From: Planctomycetota bacterium
Lineage (GTDB): Bacteria > Planctomycetota > UBA1135 > GCA-002686595
Reading direction: 5' to 3'
DNA length: 64,000 nt
Assembly (NCBI GenBank): GCA_028823345.1
Contig: JAPKBR010000007.1
Location: 1-64,000 of the forward strand
Shown piece by piece: positions 53,576-62,971 of this stretch (positions are counted from its first letter, which is position 1; each line of letters begins with the position of its first letter). The position numbers were made by a program, and so were the translations under genes. The notes under the pieces are model-generated. The model saw only the letters and a program-made list of their open reading frames with translations. It made no database searches and was not told where the DNA came from.

Positions 53576-55456
53576 TTAGTGGGTACGGGAGCCCATAGCG
53601 CCCAGAAGGGCCCCCTGCAACAGGGGGCGATCGGTTCCACCAGAACTGCCTAGGCGCCGGGATATTTCCTCCATGGCCGCCATGCCTCCCAATTGACCGA
53701 TGCAGTACCCCACCCGGCGCAGATCTTCCGAAGAAGCCGCCATGGGCGGCTCGAGGGCCCAGAGCATCAAGCGCACTTCACCCGAACGCTCCCGGGTAAG
53801 GGCGGCTGCAAGGAGGCTCAAGTGGACTGAGCCACTCCAAAGGGCCGCACCGATCAAGGGCTCCACTTCCGTGCGGGACACCCGTAAACAAGCACCAGCC
53901 ACGACCATGTCCATGCGCCCAACGGTTTCCGAAGGAAAGTAGCTCAAGATGTGATCGAGTTCGCCCTGGCCTGGGAGATTGCCGAGGGCTTCGAGGGCCA
54001 ACACTTCCCCGGGGGCACCCACCGGCGCCTGTTGGGATTCTCCTAGCAGATCCGAAGTGGCGGCGCGTCTACCGCCGAGACGCAACGCTGCCAATACGAG
54101 CATGCGACCGGGTGAACCAAAGGGCAGCTCGGAGGACAAGACCTCGCACAGGTCCAAAACCAAGAAGCCCCCCCGGTGACGCTCGATGGATTCCAACAGG
54201 TTCTCGGCCAGGAGATTTTCTTCTCCACCGCTGACCGCTATCAGGATCTCGCGGATCGCCAAATGCGCGTCTCCGTCCCCAAGGCGAGCACGCACCACAA
54301 GCGCTTCGGCACGAACACCCAGATTCTCGTGTTCTTTCAACTCACGCAGAGCGGGAATCGCCATGGCAAGGTCTGTGACCCCTACTCCATACATCACATC
54401 GAGCAACAGTTCCGCATCATTGGAAGCCAAGGCAGATTCGAGGGGACCAAGGTAGCTCGCGTCCCGACGCACCATGGCCGCCAGGGCCAATCCTCGGGAT
54501 CCCGGTTGCTCCACCGCTTGAGCGAGGCACTCACCCATGGAGTCCCCTTTGTAACCATCGATAATCGCGCGTACCATCTCACGCCAACCGTCACTTCCCC
54601 TAGGTGTCCAGTAACCACTGGCCACCAGAGCCTCGATGGAATCGGGCATCATGCGTACACCCGCGCGAATACGTGCAGGAGTGGGGTCTTCCAGCAAGAG
54701 CGCCAGCAAGTGATCCGCCACGGCGGGCGGGGGAACCAAAGGCAACTCTGCCAGGATCAGCTCCTCCAGGAATGTCGAGTCCTTTGCCAAGCGATCGATC
54801 AGTATCTCGGACCAGAGCCGACCATCTACCAACCCAAAGCGCCGAGCGGCGCCCAAGCGCAAGCCGTACCAACGGCGTACGGCCTCGTGTTCGGGCAGAG
54901 GTGCCGGATGCACGTGCACAGCTAACAGGCCGGCGAAAGAATGGCTCAAGGCGAGTTCATCCGCGAGGGCCTGCCCCACTTCGGGCTTGGCCATATAAAG
55001 CGCAAGGAGGGCGTGGGCTGAACGAGAAGGATCGGCGCTACGCGCCCACTCTTCCAGATCGTCTTGGGCCCCACCCAAGCGTGGCCCGAGTGCGCCCAAG
55101 GCCAAAATGGAAGACAGCCCCACCGGGGTAGTCCCCGAGTCAATCGCACGACCCAGCAAGCCCTCTCGGGCCACTACGTCCCCACCGGCACCCCGGGCGA
55201 AAAGCGCTTCGGACAGGTTGGCTATCGACCCGGGCAAGGGCACAGTGCTGTCCCCGCGCTCGCTCCGTTCCTCGGCATTTCGGGCCAAGGCGGCTGTGCG
55301 AGGGGTAAAGGAAAGGCGTCGATCCTGGTCCGCGAGGCGGGCCAAACTCTGGCCAAGGGCCCCCACGGGTTGGGTCGCGGGAAATTGGGTCATCGCACCC
55401 GCCGAAGTCACAAGAGGGACGGCCAGCGGGGCGAATAGAAGGAGGGTAAGTAGCAT
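53576..55456 (-). CDS. Secreted HEAT-like repeat protein of unknown function
   Basis: The 626-residue protein begins at ATG 55456 with a signal peptide (MLLTLLLFAPLAVPLVTSAGA). The rest is a succession of short amphipathic helix pairs rich in Leu, Ala, Gly and Asp, e.g. GLSSILALGALGPRLGGAQDDL, VTDLAMAIPALRELKEHENLGVRAEALVVRARLGD and GEVLALEALGNLPGQGELDHILSYF, typical of HEAT or HEAT-like repeats in planctomycete proteins. No catalytic motif or haem site is visible. It is preceded by a promoter and a leader with competing hairpins, and is followed after 22 nt by arginase. A role as an extracytoplasmic scaffold is the only inference I can support. Confidence 0.7.
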   Translation of the reverse strand: MLLTLLLFAPLAVPLVTSAGAMTQFPATQPVGALGQSLARLADQDRRLSFTPRTAALARNAEERSERGDSTVPLPGSIANLSEALFARGAGGDVVAREGLLGRAIDSGTTPVGLSSILALGALGPRLGGAQDDLEEWARSADPSRSAHALLALYMAKPEVGQALADELALSHSFAGLLAVHVHPAPLPEHEAVRRWYGLRLGAARRFGLVDGRLWSEILIDRLAKDSTFLEELILAELPLVPPPAVADHLLALLLEDPTPARIRAGVRMMPDSIEALVASGYWTPRGSDGWREMVRAIIDGYKGDSMGECLAQAVEQPGSRGLALAAMVRRDASYLGPLESALASNDAELLLDVMYGVGVTDLAMAIPALRELKEHENLGVRAEALVVRARLGDGDAHLAIREILIAVSGGEENLLAENLLESIERHRGGFLVLDLCEVLSSELPFGSPGRMLVLAALRLGGRRAATSDLLGESQQAPVGAPGEVLALEALGNLPGQGELDHILSYFPSETVGRMDMVVAGACLRVSRTEVEPLIGAALWSGSVHLSLLAAALTRERSGEVRLMLWALEPPMAASSEDLRRVGYCIGQLGGMAAMEEISRRLGSSGGTDRPLLQGALLGAMGSRTH

Positions 55457-55467
55457 CAATGGATAGG

Positions 55468-55498
55468 GCTCTAGGATGATCCTATCGACCCCTAGAGC
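55468..55498 (-). promoter_or_regulatory. Leader with two mutually exclusive hairpins
   Basis: GCTCTAGG (55468-55475) pairs with CCTAGAGC (55491-55498). Inside that hairpin AGGATGATCCT (55473-55483) is a second, overlapping palindrome, so the two cannot form together. It lies in the 5' leader of the HEAT-like gene, 12 nt from its ATG. Confidence 0.4.
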
Positions 55499-55536
55499 GG
55501 TCCCCATTCAGACCTTGTGCCCGGAAGCCCCAAAAA

Positions 55537-55564
55537 TATATACAACTTTGTAAATTCAGCCCAA
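55537..55564 (-). promoter_or_regulatory. Promoter of the HEAT-like gene
   Basis: On the minus strand TTGGGC (55559-55564), 16 nt, then TATATA (55537-55542). This is one of the few AT-rich -10 boxes in the window. Transcription would begin near 55530, giving a leader of about 75 nt. Confidence 0.55.
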
Positions 55565-55602
55565 TTCCGGCTGGAGCGGCACCGCGAAAAGAGAGAAAAA
55601 AA

Positions 55603-56955
55603 TCACTCCTCGGGTTCGCCAATCAATTCGATCAGTTCCGCCCGTTTCGCATCCCGCAATTCCTCGGTCTTGGCCTCGAGGTTCAACCGCAGGACAGGCT
55701 CCGTGTTGGAGGCCCGCACATTGAACCACCACCAGGAGGCGCGTTTGAGGCTGCCGTACTCCACCGTGATGCCATCGAGCTCGTCCTGGGCCCCATCCTT
55801 GTACTTCTCCTTGAGCTCCGCCAGGACCGCATCTTTGTCCTCCACGTGGAAATTGATCTCCCCGGTGGAGTGGTAACGCCGCAGACCCGCCACCCGACTG
55901 GAAAAGGACTCAGTCGAGCCCGAAATCAAATTCAGGACGCTGACTAAAGCGATCACACCACTGTCGCAAACGAAATTGTCCCGGAAGTAAAAGTGCCCGG
56001 AAAGCTCGCCTCCGAAAATCGCACCGTTGGCGCGCATGGTGGCCTTGATGAACGAGTGCCCCACGCGATCCCGCACGGGCAGTCCCCCTGCGGCGGCGAT
56101 CTCTTCCTTGACTACCCAAGAACTGCGCAGGTCATAGACGATAGGCTTTTCCGGTTCGCGCTCCAAAAAGTCCCGGGCCAAAAGTGCCGTCATCAGGTCC
56201 GCAGGTACGGTTGCGCCAGTTTCATCCACGAAGCAGCAACGGTCCGCATCCCCATCGAAGCTGACCCCAAAGTCTGCTCCGGTTTGACGCACCAATTCAC
56301 GCACGGGATCGAGGTTCTCTTCCTTGAGGGGGTTGGCCTCGTGGTTCGGAAAGGTCCCGTCGGGCTCCATCAGGATGCATTCCGTATTGACGTTCTCCAG
56401 GAGCGGCAGAATCGCAGGCAGGGTGTAACCGGCGATTCCATTGGCCGCGTCGATCGCAACCTTGATGGGTCTCTTGATGTTCGCAAAGCTCGCCACATGC
56501 TTGGCATAGTCCTCCAACAGGTGGATTTCCTCTCCCCCGCCGCGCCGGGTGGAAGAAGGCCGTTGGGGCCCTTGGCAGGCGGCTTCGATCTCGGCAATGC
56601 CGGTGGTCTTGGAAATGGGCTGGGCCCCGCGACTGCAGAGCTTCATGCCATTGTATTCCCCGGTGTTGTGACTGGCGGTCACGCACAGGCCTCCGGCCAC
56701 ATCTCGGGAACCGATGGCAAAGTAGGTCATGGGGGTCGATGCCAGACCGATATCGATCACATAGGCCCCAGCACCACGCATGCCCGCAATCACCGCATCC
56801 GAGATCTCGGGCGAGTGCACGCGCATGTCGCGCCCCACTAGGAGCGGTGAGCCACCGATGTGCTGGGCAAAGGCAAAGCCAATGCGCCGGGCCATTTTGG
56901 TGTCGAGTTCATCGGGCACGATGCCGCGGATGTCGTAGGCCTTGAAGATGCCCAT
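55603..56955 (-). CDS. manB: Phosphomannomutase/phosphoglucomutase
   Basis: The 450-residue enzyme is an alpha-D-phosphohexomutase interconverting hexose 6- and 1-phosphates and so feeding nucleotide-sugar synthesis. MGIFKAYDIRGIVPDEL is the N-terminus of the PMM/PGM (AlgC/ManB) subgroup. The phosphoserine loop is VTASHNTGEYNGMKL, the Mg2+ loop FDGDADRC, the sugar-specificity loop FGGELSGHFYF and the phosphate-binding loop VRASNTEPVLR. The 57034-57039 TATCCT hexamer about 80 nt upstream may be its -10. It likely supports the polysaccharide genes nearby. Confidence 0.95.
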   Translation of the reverse strand: MGIFKAYDIRGIVPDELDTKMARRIGFAFAQHIGGSPLLVGRDMRVHSPEISDAVIAGMRGAGAYVIDIGLASTPMTYFAIGSRDVAGGLCVTASHNTGEYNGMKLCSRGAQPISKTTGIAEIEAACQGPQRPSSTRRGGGEEIHLLEDYAKHVASFANIKRPIKVAIDAANGIAGYTLPAILPLLENVNTECILMEPDGTFPNHEANPLKEENLDPVRELVRQTGADFGVSFDGDADRCCFVDETGATVPADLMTALLARDFLEREPEKPIVYDLRSSWVVKEEIAAAGGLPVRDRVGHSFIKATMRANGAIFGGELSGHFYFRDNFVCDSGVIALVSVLNLISGSTESFSSRVAGLRRYHSTGEINFHVEDKDAVLAELKEKYKDGAQDELDGITVEYGSLKRASWWWFNVRASNTEPVLRLNLEAKTEELRDAKRAELIELIGEPEE

Positions 56956-57116
56956 GGTCGCTTGAATGTGGGGTGCTGGAAGGGGTGAAAAGCGGGCTCT
57001 TTGCCGCTGGTCCCCGGAGAATCGCTGGCGAACAGGATAACGACATCATGGGCCCTCTTGGGGGATCAAGAGCAAGCACCTGGCAGGAATTCACGGCCCG
57101 GTTAAATCGCTCCGAT

Positions 57117-58154
57117 TCAGCTCAAAAGGCTATGGGCGGCTGTTTCAAGCCGTTCGAGATCCGCAGGACCCACATCTAGGTGCGTCACAAAACGCAACCT
57201 TCGCTCACCCATTGGCATCACCAGGACCCCCTCCTGAGCCAAGGCTTCGGAAAGGGCCTTGGCGTCAAAACCCGGATGCTGAACTTGAACCATGACGATG
57301 TTGGTCTCCACCAGGTCGGGCTCAGTCTCGAGGCCCGGCAATGCACCGAGTCGTTCGGCCAGCTGACGGGCCAGGGCATGGTCCTCTGCCAAGCGGGCCA
57401 CATTGTTCTCCAGGGCGTGCAGTGCCGCCGCAGCCAGATGGCCAGACTGGCGCATCCAGCCCCCAAGGCGTTTGCGCACAAGACGGGCGCGCTCCAAGAA
57501 CTCACCGTCGCCAGCAATGATCGACCCCACCGGTGCCCCTAGGCCCTTTGAAAAACAAAGGCTGACCGAATCCACATGGGAGGCATAGGTTCGCGCGCTG
57601 ACCCCGCTGGCCACCGCCGCATTGGCCAGGCGTGCCCCGTCCAAGTGCAGGGGAATCTTGGCTTCTCGAGCGAATCCGGAAACCTCTTCAAATACCTGAA
57701 GAGGCAGCACCCGACCACCTGCGTAATTGTGCGTCTGCTCCAGGCAGATCAGGCTGGTGGGTGGACAATGGATAAAAGTCGGTCGCACGCACGAGCGCAC
57801 CTGCTCCAGACTGAAATCCCCCGTCTCGCCCCCCACGGTCATGGACTGCAAGCCGTGGAGATAACCCGCAGCTCCCGCCTCAAAGGTAGTCACGTGTGCA
57901 AAGCGCTGGACGATGATCTCATCCCCAGGTCGCGTCCACGCGCCAAGGGCCACTTGATTGGCCATGGTGCCCGAGGGCACGAAGAGGGCTCCTTCCATGC
58001 CCAGCCAATCTGCTGCAGCTTGTTCGAGACGCTGAACCGTGGGGTCCCCATCGAGCACATCATCCCCCACGGAAGCCTCGGCCATCAGCTGCCGCATCGT
58101 GGCACTTGCACGGGTGACCGTGTCGCTGCGAAAATCAGAGGGAGACTGAGCCAT
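57117..58154 (-). CDS. ltaE: Low-specificity L-threonine aldolase
   Basis: This 345-residue PLP enzyme cleaves threonine (and allo-threonine) to glycine and acetaldehyde. FRSDTVTRASATMRQLMAEA is the family N-terminus. FVPSGTMANQVAL binds the cofactor phosphate, ICLEQTHNYAGGRVLPL and IPLHLDGARLANAAV are core motifs, and the PLP lysine is in VDSVSLCFSKGLGAPVGS. It is coupled to the upstream aminotransferase by a 1-nt overlap (TGATG), making a two-gene amino acid operon. Confidence 0.95.
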   Translation of the reverse strand: MAQSPSDFRSDTVTRASATMRQLMAEASVGDDVLDGDPTVQRLEQAAADWLGMEGALFVPSGTMANQVALGAWTRPGDEIIVQRFAHVTTFEAGAAGYLHGLQSMTVGGETGDFSLEQVRSCVRPTFIHCPPTSLICLEQTHNYAGGRVLPLQVFEEVSGFAREAKIPLHLDGARLANAAVASGVSARTYASHVDSVSLCFSKGLGAPVGSIIAGDGEFLERARLVRKRLGGWMRQSGHLAAAALHALENNVARLAEDHALARQLAERLGALPGLETEPDLVETNIVMVQVQHPGFDAKALSEALAQEGVLVMPMGERRLRFVTHLDVGPADLERLETAAHSLLS

Positions 58155-59326
58155 CAGGAGCGACCCTCCAGCCAGCGCTTGACGCGCCCGAGGCCTTCAA
58201 CAATATTCTCTTCGGAGTTTGCATAGCTGAAGCGCATGTAGCCCTCGCCATAGGAACCGAAACTCGTGCCTGATAGGCAAGCAACCCCCGCTTCATTCAA
58301 CAGGGCGTGCTCCAACTCGCGGGTATCGATGCCCAATTCGCTGACGTTCGGGAAGGCGTAAAATGCGCCCTTGGGCATCACGCAGGAGATTCCGGGAATG
58401 TCATTCAAACCAGCATGGATCACCTTTCTGCGGCGATCAAAGGCCTCGCACATGGCGTCAACCGGTTCTTGGGTGCCCTCCATGGCAGCAATGGCCGCCA
58501 CCTGGGTAACAGCATTGGCACAGGAAGCAATATTGATCTGCAAGCGTTCCGCGTGGGGAAAAAGGTGCTTGGGCCAAATGCCATAGCCCAGCCGCCAGCC
58601 AGTCATGGCCCAGGTCTTACTCCAACCATCCAGAATGATCGAGCGTTCGACCATGGACGGGTACTGAAGAATGCTCACATGCTCTTCATTGTCGTACAGA
58701 AGCCGCGAGTAAATCTCGTCGCACAGGATGGTCACATGGGGATGCTCTTCGAGACCCCGGACCAGTGCATCAAATTCCCGCCGGGGAACCACGCCGCCGG
58801 TGGGGTTGGCAGGAGTGTTGATAATCAACAGGCGCGTGTTCGGGTTAATTTTGGACAGCACATCGTCAGCGCTGAAACTGAACCCGTTCTCTTCACGCAA
58901 TTCGATAGGGACAGCCTTGGCCCCTGAATAATTGATCACCGACTCGTAGATCGGAAAGCCCGGGTTGGGATAAAGGATCTCTGCGCCCGGCTCGCCGAAC
59001 ATCATGATCGCGTAGTACATGGTGGGCTTGCCACCGGGTGCGATCAGTACATTGGCCGGATCCACTTCCACGCCCCGATGGCGCAAAAAGTCTGCACAAA
59101 CCGCCTCTCGTAACTGGGGCAAACCAGCTGCGGGGGTGTACTTATGAAACCCATCTCTGAGGGCCTTTTCCCCGGCCTCCACAATGTGGGCCGGGGTGTC
59201 AAAGTCCGGGGCACCGATGTGCAGGTGAATGATGCTCTTGCCCTGGGCTTCGAGGGCCTTGGCCTTGGCAAACACTTCGAAGGCGGTTTCGGTTCCCAAG
59301 AGGGAGCAACGCTGGGCAAGGGTCAT
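58154..59326 (-). CDS. Class I pyridoxal-phosphate aminotransferase (aspartate aminotransferase family)
   Basis: This is a 390-residue fold-type I aminotransferase. KSIIHLHIGAPDFDTPAHIVEAG is the usual N-terminal block, IINTPANPTGGVVPRREFDAL the cofactor-domain motif, LCDEIYSRLLYD the Asp/Tyr contacts, and DGWSKTWAMTGWRLGYGI carries the PLP lysine. The C-terminal MRFSYANSEENIVEGLGR has the substrate-carboxylate arginine. ATG 59326 is the natural start; the longer frame has no family match. The amino acid used is not certain (aspartate, alanine or aromatic). It is coupled to ltaE. Confidence 0.92.
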   Translation of the reverse strand: MTLAQRCSLLGTETAFEVFAKAKALEAQGKSIIHLHIGAPDFDTPAHIVEAGEKALRDGFHKYTPAAGLPQLREAVCADFLRHRGVEVDPANVLIAPGGKPTMYYAIMMFGEPGAEILYPNPGFPIYESVINYSGAKAVPIELREENGFSFSADDVLSKINPNTRLLIINTPANPTGGVVPRREFDALVRGLEEHPHVTILCDEIYSRLLYDNEEHVSILQYPSMVERSIILDGWSKTWAMTGWRLGYGIWPKHLFPHAERLQINIASCANAVTQVAAIAAMEGTQEPVDAMCEAFDRRRKVIHAGLNDIPGISCVMPKGAFYAFPNVSELGIDTRELEHALLNEAGVACLSGTSFGSYGEGYMRFSYANSEENIVEGLGRVKRWLEGRS

Positions 59327-59550
59327 GCTGGTAGATGGGGTCTTTCGGGTCTCGGGTTGGCTTCGGGGCCAGGATTGTCCACCTGACGCCGCTCCGGTCA
59401 AGCCCCCGAACCCGCCCGCGGTCCTCAAATCTTACCCTGACCCCTCTAGACCCGGGTTTGGGGCCGAGAATTCCACCTCCTATGGGTTAGGCTGGCAAAA
59501 AGTGGGCCCGGCCTGTGCCCCTGCGCCCCAGCCTCACTAGTTGAGACCCC

Positions 59551-60633
59551 ATGACCCGCCCACCCCAAGCAATCACCCTCCAGCGCCTCCGGCCCAAATC
59601 CCGGATGCTGGGCCTCGCCCTTCTCCTACCCCTGCTCAGCCTGGAAGCCTGCGGCCCCAAGCCCGACCTGGTGGTCTATTGCGCCCTCGACCAGGTCTTC
59701 AGCGAAGAGTTGATTCGGGACTTTGAGACCGAGAGCGGGCTGGTGGTGGAAGCCCTATTCGATCTGGAGCACCAGAAAACCGTGGGCCTAGTGGGCCAGC
59801 TGATCGCCGAGAACGCTCACCCGCGCTGCGATGTTTTCTGGAACAACGAGATCGTGCAAACCGTGCGCCTAGCGCGGCTAGAAATGCTCGCGCCCTATGA
59901 CTCCCCCGCGGCTCAGGACATCCCGGCGACTTTCCGAGACGAGAACAACCTCTGGACAGGGTTTGCGGCCCGGGCCCGAATCCTGATCGTCAACACCGAG
60001 TTAGCCAACCCCTCGGACCTGCAAGATATGCAGGATATTTTCGATCCGATCTGGAACGGTAAGGTCGGGGTGGCACGGCCTTTGACCGGTACGACCCTTA
60101 CCCATGCGGCGGCCATGTACACGACTCTCGGCCCGGAAATCAGTGACGCTTTTTGGAAACGGATTGCCGCGCACCAACACGAAAGCCCCCCCCCAGTACA
60201 CGTGGTTCGTTCCAACGGCCAGTCCATGACCCTTGTGCGCGATGGCGAGTTAGCGGCGGCCTACACCGACACCGACGATTTCAACGTGGCGCGCCTTTCC
60301 GGGGCTCCGGTGGTGGCGGTTTATCCCAATCAAAAACCCGGGCCCAACGGAGAAGAACCTCTCGGCACCCTGTTGATTCCCAACACCATCGCAATCCTCA
60401 AGGGTGCGCCCCACCCCGACGCGGCCCGGCAGTTCGTGGATTGGGTGCTCTCCACCAAGACCGAAGAGCGCTTGGCTCACGCACGCTCTGCTCAAATCCC
60501 GGTGCGCCCCGGAGTTCCCCGCCCGGACCATGTGCGCAGTGATTTCAAGGTCATGCAAGTGGATTACAACCAAGTGGGCGCGGAGCTAGCCGAGCACACC
60601 CAACACCTCAAGGCCATTTACCTCGACCGTTGA
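59551..60633 (+). CDS. Fe(III)-type ABC transporter substrate-binding lipoprotein
   Basis: The 360-residue periplasmic-binding protein has a lipobox (LLPLLSLEAC). It belongs to the FbpA/AfuA-like type 2 binding proteins for ferric iron or related ligands: DLVVYCALDQVFSEELIRDFETESG, then PRCDVFWNNEIVQTVRLARLEMLAPYDSP, FAARARILIVNT and the C-terminal GAPHPDAARQFVDWVLS. It is the first gene of a four-gene coupled operon; its TGA overlaps the permease TTG. Metal specificity is inferred from the family. A Fur-like box was not found upstream. Confidence 0.85.
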   Translation: MTRPPQAITLQRLRPKSRMLGLALLLPLLSLEACGPKPDLVVYCALDQVFSEELIRDFETESGLVVEALFDLEHQKTVGLVGQLIAENAHPRCDVFWNNEIVQTVRLARLEMLAPYDSPAAQDIPATFRDENNLWTGFAARARILIVNTELANPSDLQDMQDIFDPIWNGKVGVARPLTGTTLTHAAAMYTTLGPEISDAFWKRIAAHQHESPPPVHVVRSNGQSMTLVRDGELAAAYTDTDDFNVARLSGAPVVAVYPNQKPGPNGEEPLGTLLIPNTIAILKGAPHPDAARQFVDWVLSTKTEERLAHARSAQIPVRPGVPRPDHVRSDFKVMQVDYNQVGAELAEHTQHLKAIYLDR

Positions 60634-62192
60634 AGACTCCTCGTTTCGATCCCCTCTTTGCCCTCGCGATCGCAGCCCTGGCTCTCTTGGGCTTGGCGCC
60701 CCTTGGGATCATGGGTTGGCGGCTCGGAGTAGCCCCCGAAGCCCTTCAGGTTCTGGAAGACCCGCGGGTCATGAGCCTCCTGGGGCGCACCCTGGCACTT
60801 GGCCTTTCCGTGGCGGCGATTGCTGGTTTAGTGGGTGCACCCTTTGGGTTCTTGGTGGCGCGCACCAACCTGCCCCTGGGAAAACTACTGGGAGCCCTCG
60901 GCCTCTTGCCCTTTCTGATCCCGCCCCTTTTCTTGGCCACCACTTGGACCCAGGTTTGGGATCTGCGCGGCGCCCCCATGACCGCGCTCCTGATCGGTCT
61001 CTCGAACACTCCCATCGTGGCGCTCTTCACCGCCAAGGCAGCGGGCCGCATCGATGCACGCCGGGAGGAAGCAGCCCTTTTGGCCGGCGGACGCCCCGCA
61101 GTCTTTGCCATGACGTGGCCCCTGATCGCCCCGGCAGTGATGGCCGGTTGTGCTTTTGCCTTCTTGTTTGCGATCCATGATTTTGCCCTGCCGGATTACG
61201 TGTCCAGCGTGGGTCCCAAGTTCAACGTGTTCGCGGACGAGGTTTTTGCCGTGTGGGTCGTGGACCAAAATGCGCCCGAGGCGGTGGCCACAGCGATTCC
61301 CTTGGTGCTACTAACCCTGGCTGCCCTGTTGCCTGCCCTGCTGCTCATGCGCCGGGGCTCCATGGCCACCATCGAGGGCAATTTTGAAGCCCCCAAGCCC
61401 ATGGACTTGGGCGCCGCCCGCTGGCCTGCGTTTCTGTTTTGCGGGGCCTTTGTGGTGGCCGGAGCCGGCGTACCCCTCGGGCGCCTCTTCTGGGAAGCGG
61501 GGGGCGGACCCCAGGGCTGGAGCCTACCAGCCATGAAGGAGGCCTTTGCCCTCGCGATCGAGTTGGGCCGCTCCGACATCTTCCACTCGATCCTCTTCGC
61601 GGTAGCCGCCGCCAGCCTGGCTTTACCCCTGGCCCTTGCGCTGGGACACCGAGCCGAGCGCGGCGGATTCATTGCTCGCTTTGGCCTACCCTTGACTGTG
61701 CTGTTGCCCCTGGCCGTACCTGCGATCCTCTACGGCATCGGCACGATTCTGTTGTGGAACCGGGGCGGTGTATTCGAGTGGATCTATGGGAGCGGCGCGC
61801 TTGTGGTGATGATGATCATCGGGCGCTTCCTGTGCTTCCCCACACTGGTTTGCCAGTCCGGGGTGGCCGCCCTCGACCCGGAACTAGAGGAGGCCGCCAA
61901 ACTGGCGGGAGCTTCACCCATGCGGCGTCTCCTGCAGATTGTAGCTCCGCCCCTTTGGCCCTCCCTGGCGGGCTCCTGGACCCTGATCTTCATCCTCGCC
62001 GTGCGCGAGCTCGATGCGGCGGTGATCGTTCCCGCCGCCAAGCAAACTGCCATGTACCGGGTTTTTAACGCGGTGCACTTTGGTCACTCGAACTATGTGG
62101 CCGCCCTTTCCTTACTTGTGATCTTTGTCGTGATTTTACCCGGCCTCTTGTGGGCCCTCTTTTCCAACCGCCGCATGGAGATCTTGCCGTGA
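60630..62192 (+). CDS. Fe(III)-type ABC transporter permease (fused, FbpB-like)
   Basis: The 520-residue protein has about 12 transmembrane helices in two homologous halves. Each ends with an EAA coupling loop: EEAALLAGGRPAVFAMTWPL and EEAAKLAGASPMRRLLQIV. The internal duplication matches FbpB/AfuB permeases, where one polypeptide does the work of a dimer. It starts at TTG 60630, overlapping the preceding stop as TTGA, and its stop overlaps the ATPase GTG as GTGA. Confidence 0.9.
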   Translation: MKTPRFDPLFALAIAALALLGLAPLGIMGWRLGVAPEALQVLEDPRVMSLLGRTLALGLSVAAIAGLVGAPFGFLVARTNLPLGKLLGALGLLPFLIPPLFLATTWTQVWDLRGAPMTALLIGLSNTPIVALFTAKAAGRIDARREEAALLAGGRPAVFAMTWPLIAPAVMAGCAFAFLFAIHDFALPDYVSSVGPKFNVFADEVFAVWVVDQNAPEAVATAIPLVLLTLAALLPALLLMRRGSMATIEGNFEAPKPMDLGAARWPAFLFCGAFVVAGAGVPLGRLFWEAGGGPQGWSLPAMKEAFALAIELGRSDIFHSILFAVAAASLALPLALALGHRAERGGFIARFGLPLTVLLPLAVPAILYGIGTILLWNRGGVFEWIYGSGALVVMMIIGRFLCFPTLVCQSGVAALDPELEEAAKLAGASPMRRLLQIVAPPLWPSLAGSWTLIFILAVRELDAAVIVPAAKQTAMYRVFNAVHFGHSNYVAALSLLVIFVVILPGLLWALFSNRRMEILP

Positions 62193-62971
62193 GCGAAGAC
62201 CACCTCAATCCTATGGCCCAAGAAAACACCTTGGCTCGTAACGACTCATTGGCTCTGCACCTTTCCGGTGTCACAGTCAACGTGGGCGGCGAGCCCCTTT
62301 TGGGTCCCTTAGAACTGTCCCTTGACGTGGGCGACCACCTGCTCCTGGTGGGCCCCTCCGGCTCGGGTAAGACAAGCTTACTGCGCGCTATTGCGGGTCT
62401 CGGGGAAGTGACCGGTGGCCTGGTCGAGGTCTTAGGACAAAAAGTTCACTCGGGACCAAACAGCCTGGTGGAACCCCAGAATCGAGGCGTTGGACTACTC
62501 TTCCAGGGGGGTGCCCTCTGGCCCCACATGACCGTGCGCCAAACCATCGACTTCGTGCTCACCGCTTCCAAGGTGCCGCGCAAAGAACGCAAGCCCCGCC
62601 GGGAGAAACTGCTGGAGTTAGTGGAGCTCAAGGGCATGGACAAGCGTTCCGTGCCGACGCTCTCCGGCGGAGAGGCCCAGCGCCTAGCCCTGGCCCGCGC
62701 CTTGGCCACCGAACCGGGCTTGCTGCTCCTTGATGAGCCCCTCGGTCCCCTGGACCAGGAACTGCGTCAGGGACTCTTGAAGTCGCTGGACCGCTTGCGG
62801 CGGGAATTACACCTGACCATCGTCCATGTAACCCACGACGAATCGGAAGCGCGTTCCCTGGCCACCGCGGTTGCACGCTTGGACAAGGGGCAGCTTGAAG
62901 TCACCACCCTGGAGCCCCTGCAAAGGGATGATGGCGCGATTGGGGAAGCCCCAGGAGAAAGCCACCCATGA
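62189..62971 (+). CDS. ABC transporter ATP-binding protein (Fe(III)-type)
   Basis: This is a 260-residue importer ATPase: Walker A GPSGSGKTS, signature LSGGEAQRLALARAL, Walker B LLLLDEPLGPLD and the switch histidine in IVHVTHDESEA. The start GTG 62189 overlaps the permease stop (GTGA); ATG 62213 is the alternative. It lacks the long C-terminal regulatory domain of MalK/FbpC types. Its stop overlaps the next ATG, so the cytochrome gene is translated from the same message. Confidence 0.9.
   Translation: MSEDHLNPMAQENTLARNDSLALHLSGVTVNVGGEPLLGPLELSLDVGDHLLLVGPSGSGKTSLLRAIAGLGEVTGGLVEVLGQKVHSGPNSLVEPQNRGVGLLFQGGALWPHMTVRQTIDFVLTASKVPRKERKPRREKLLELVELKGMDKRSVPTLSGGEAQRLALARALATEPGLLLLDEPLGPLDQELRQGLLKSLDRLRRELHLTIVHVTHDESEARSLATAVARLDKGQLEVTTLEPLQRDDGAIGEAPGESHP

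Noticed and set aside
59429-59550. Fur-like box ahead of the Fe(III)-type ABC operon
   Set aside because: No GATAAT-type repeats are present; a TTGGGG/TATGGG pair is too weak to call a promoter.
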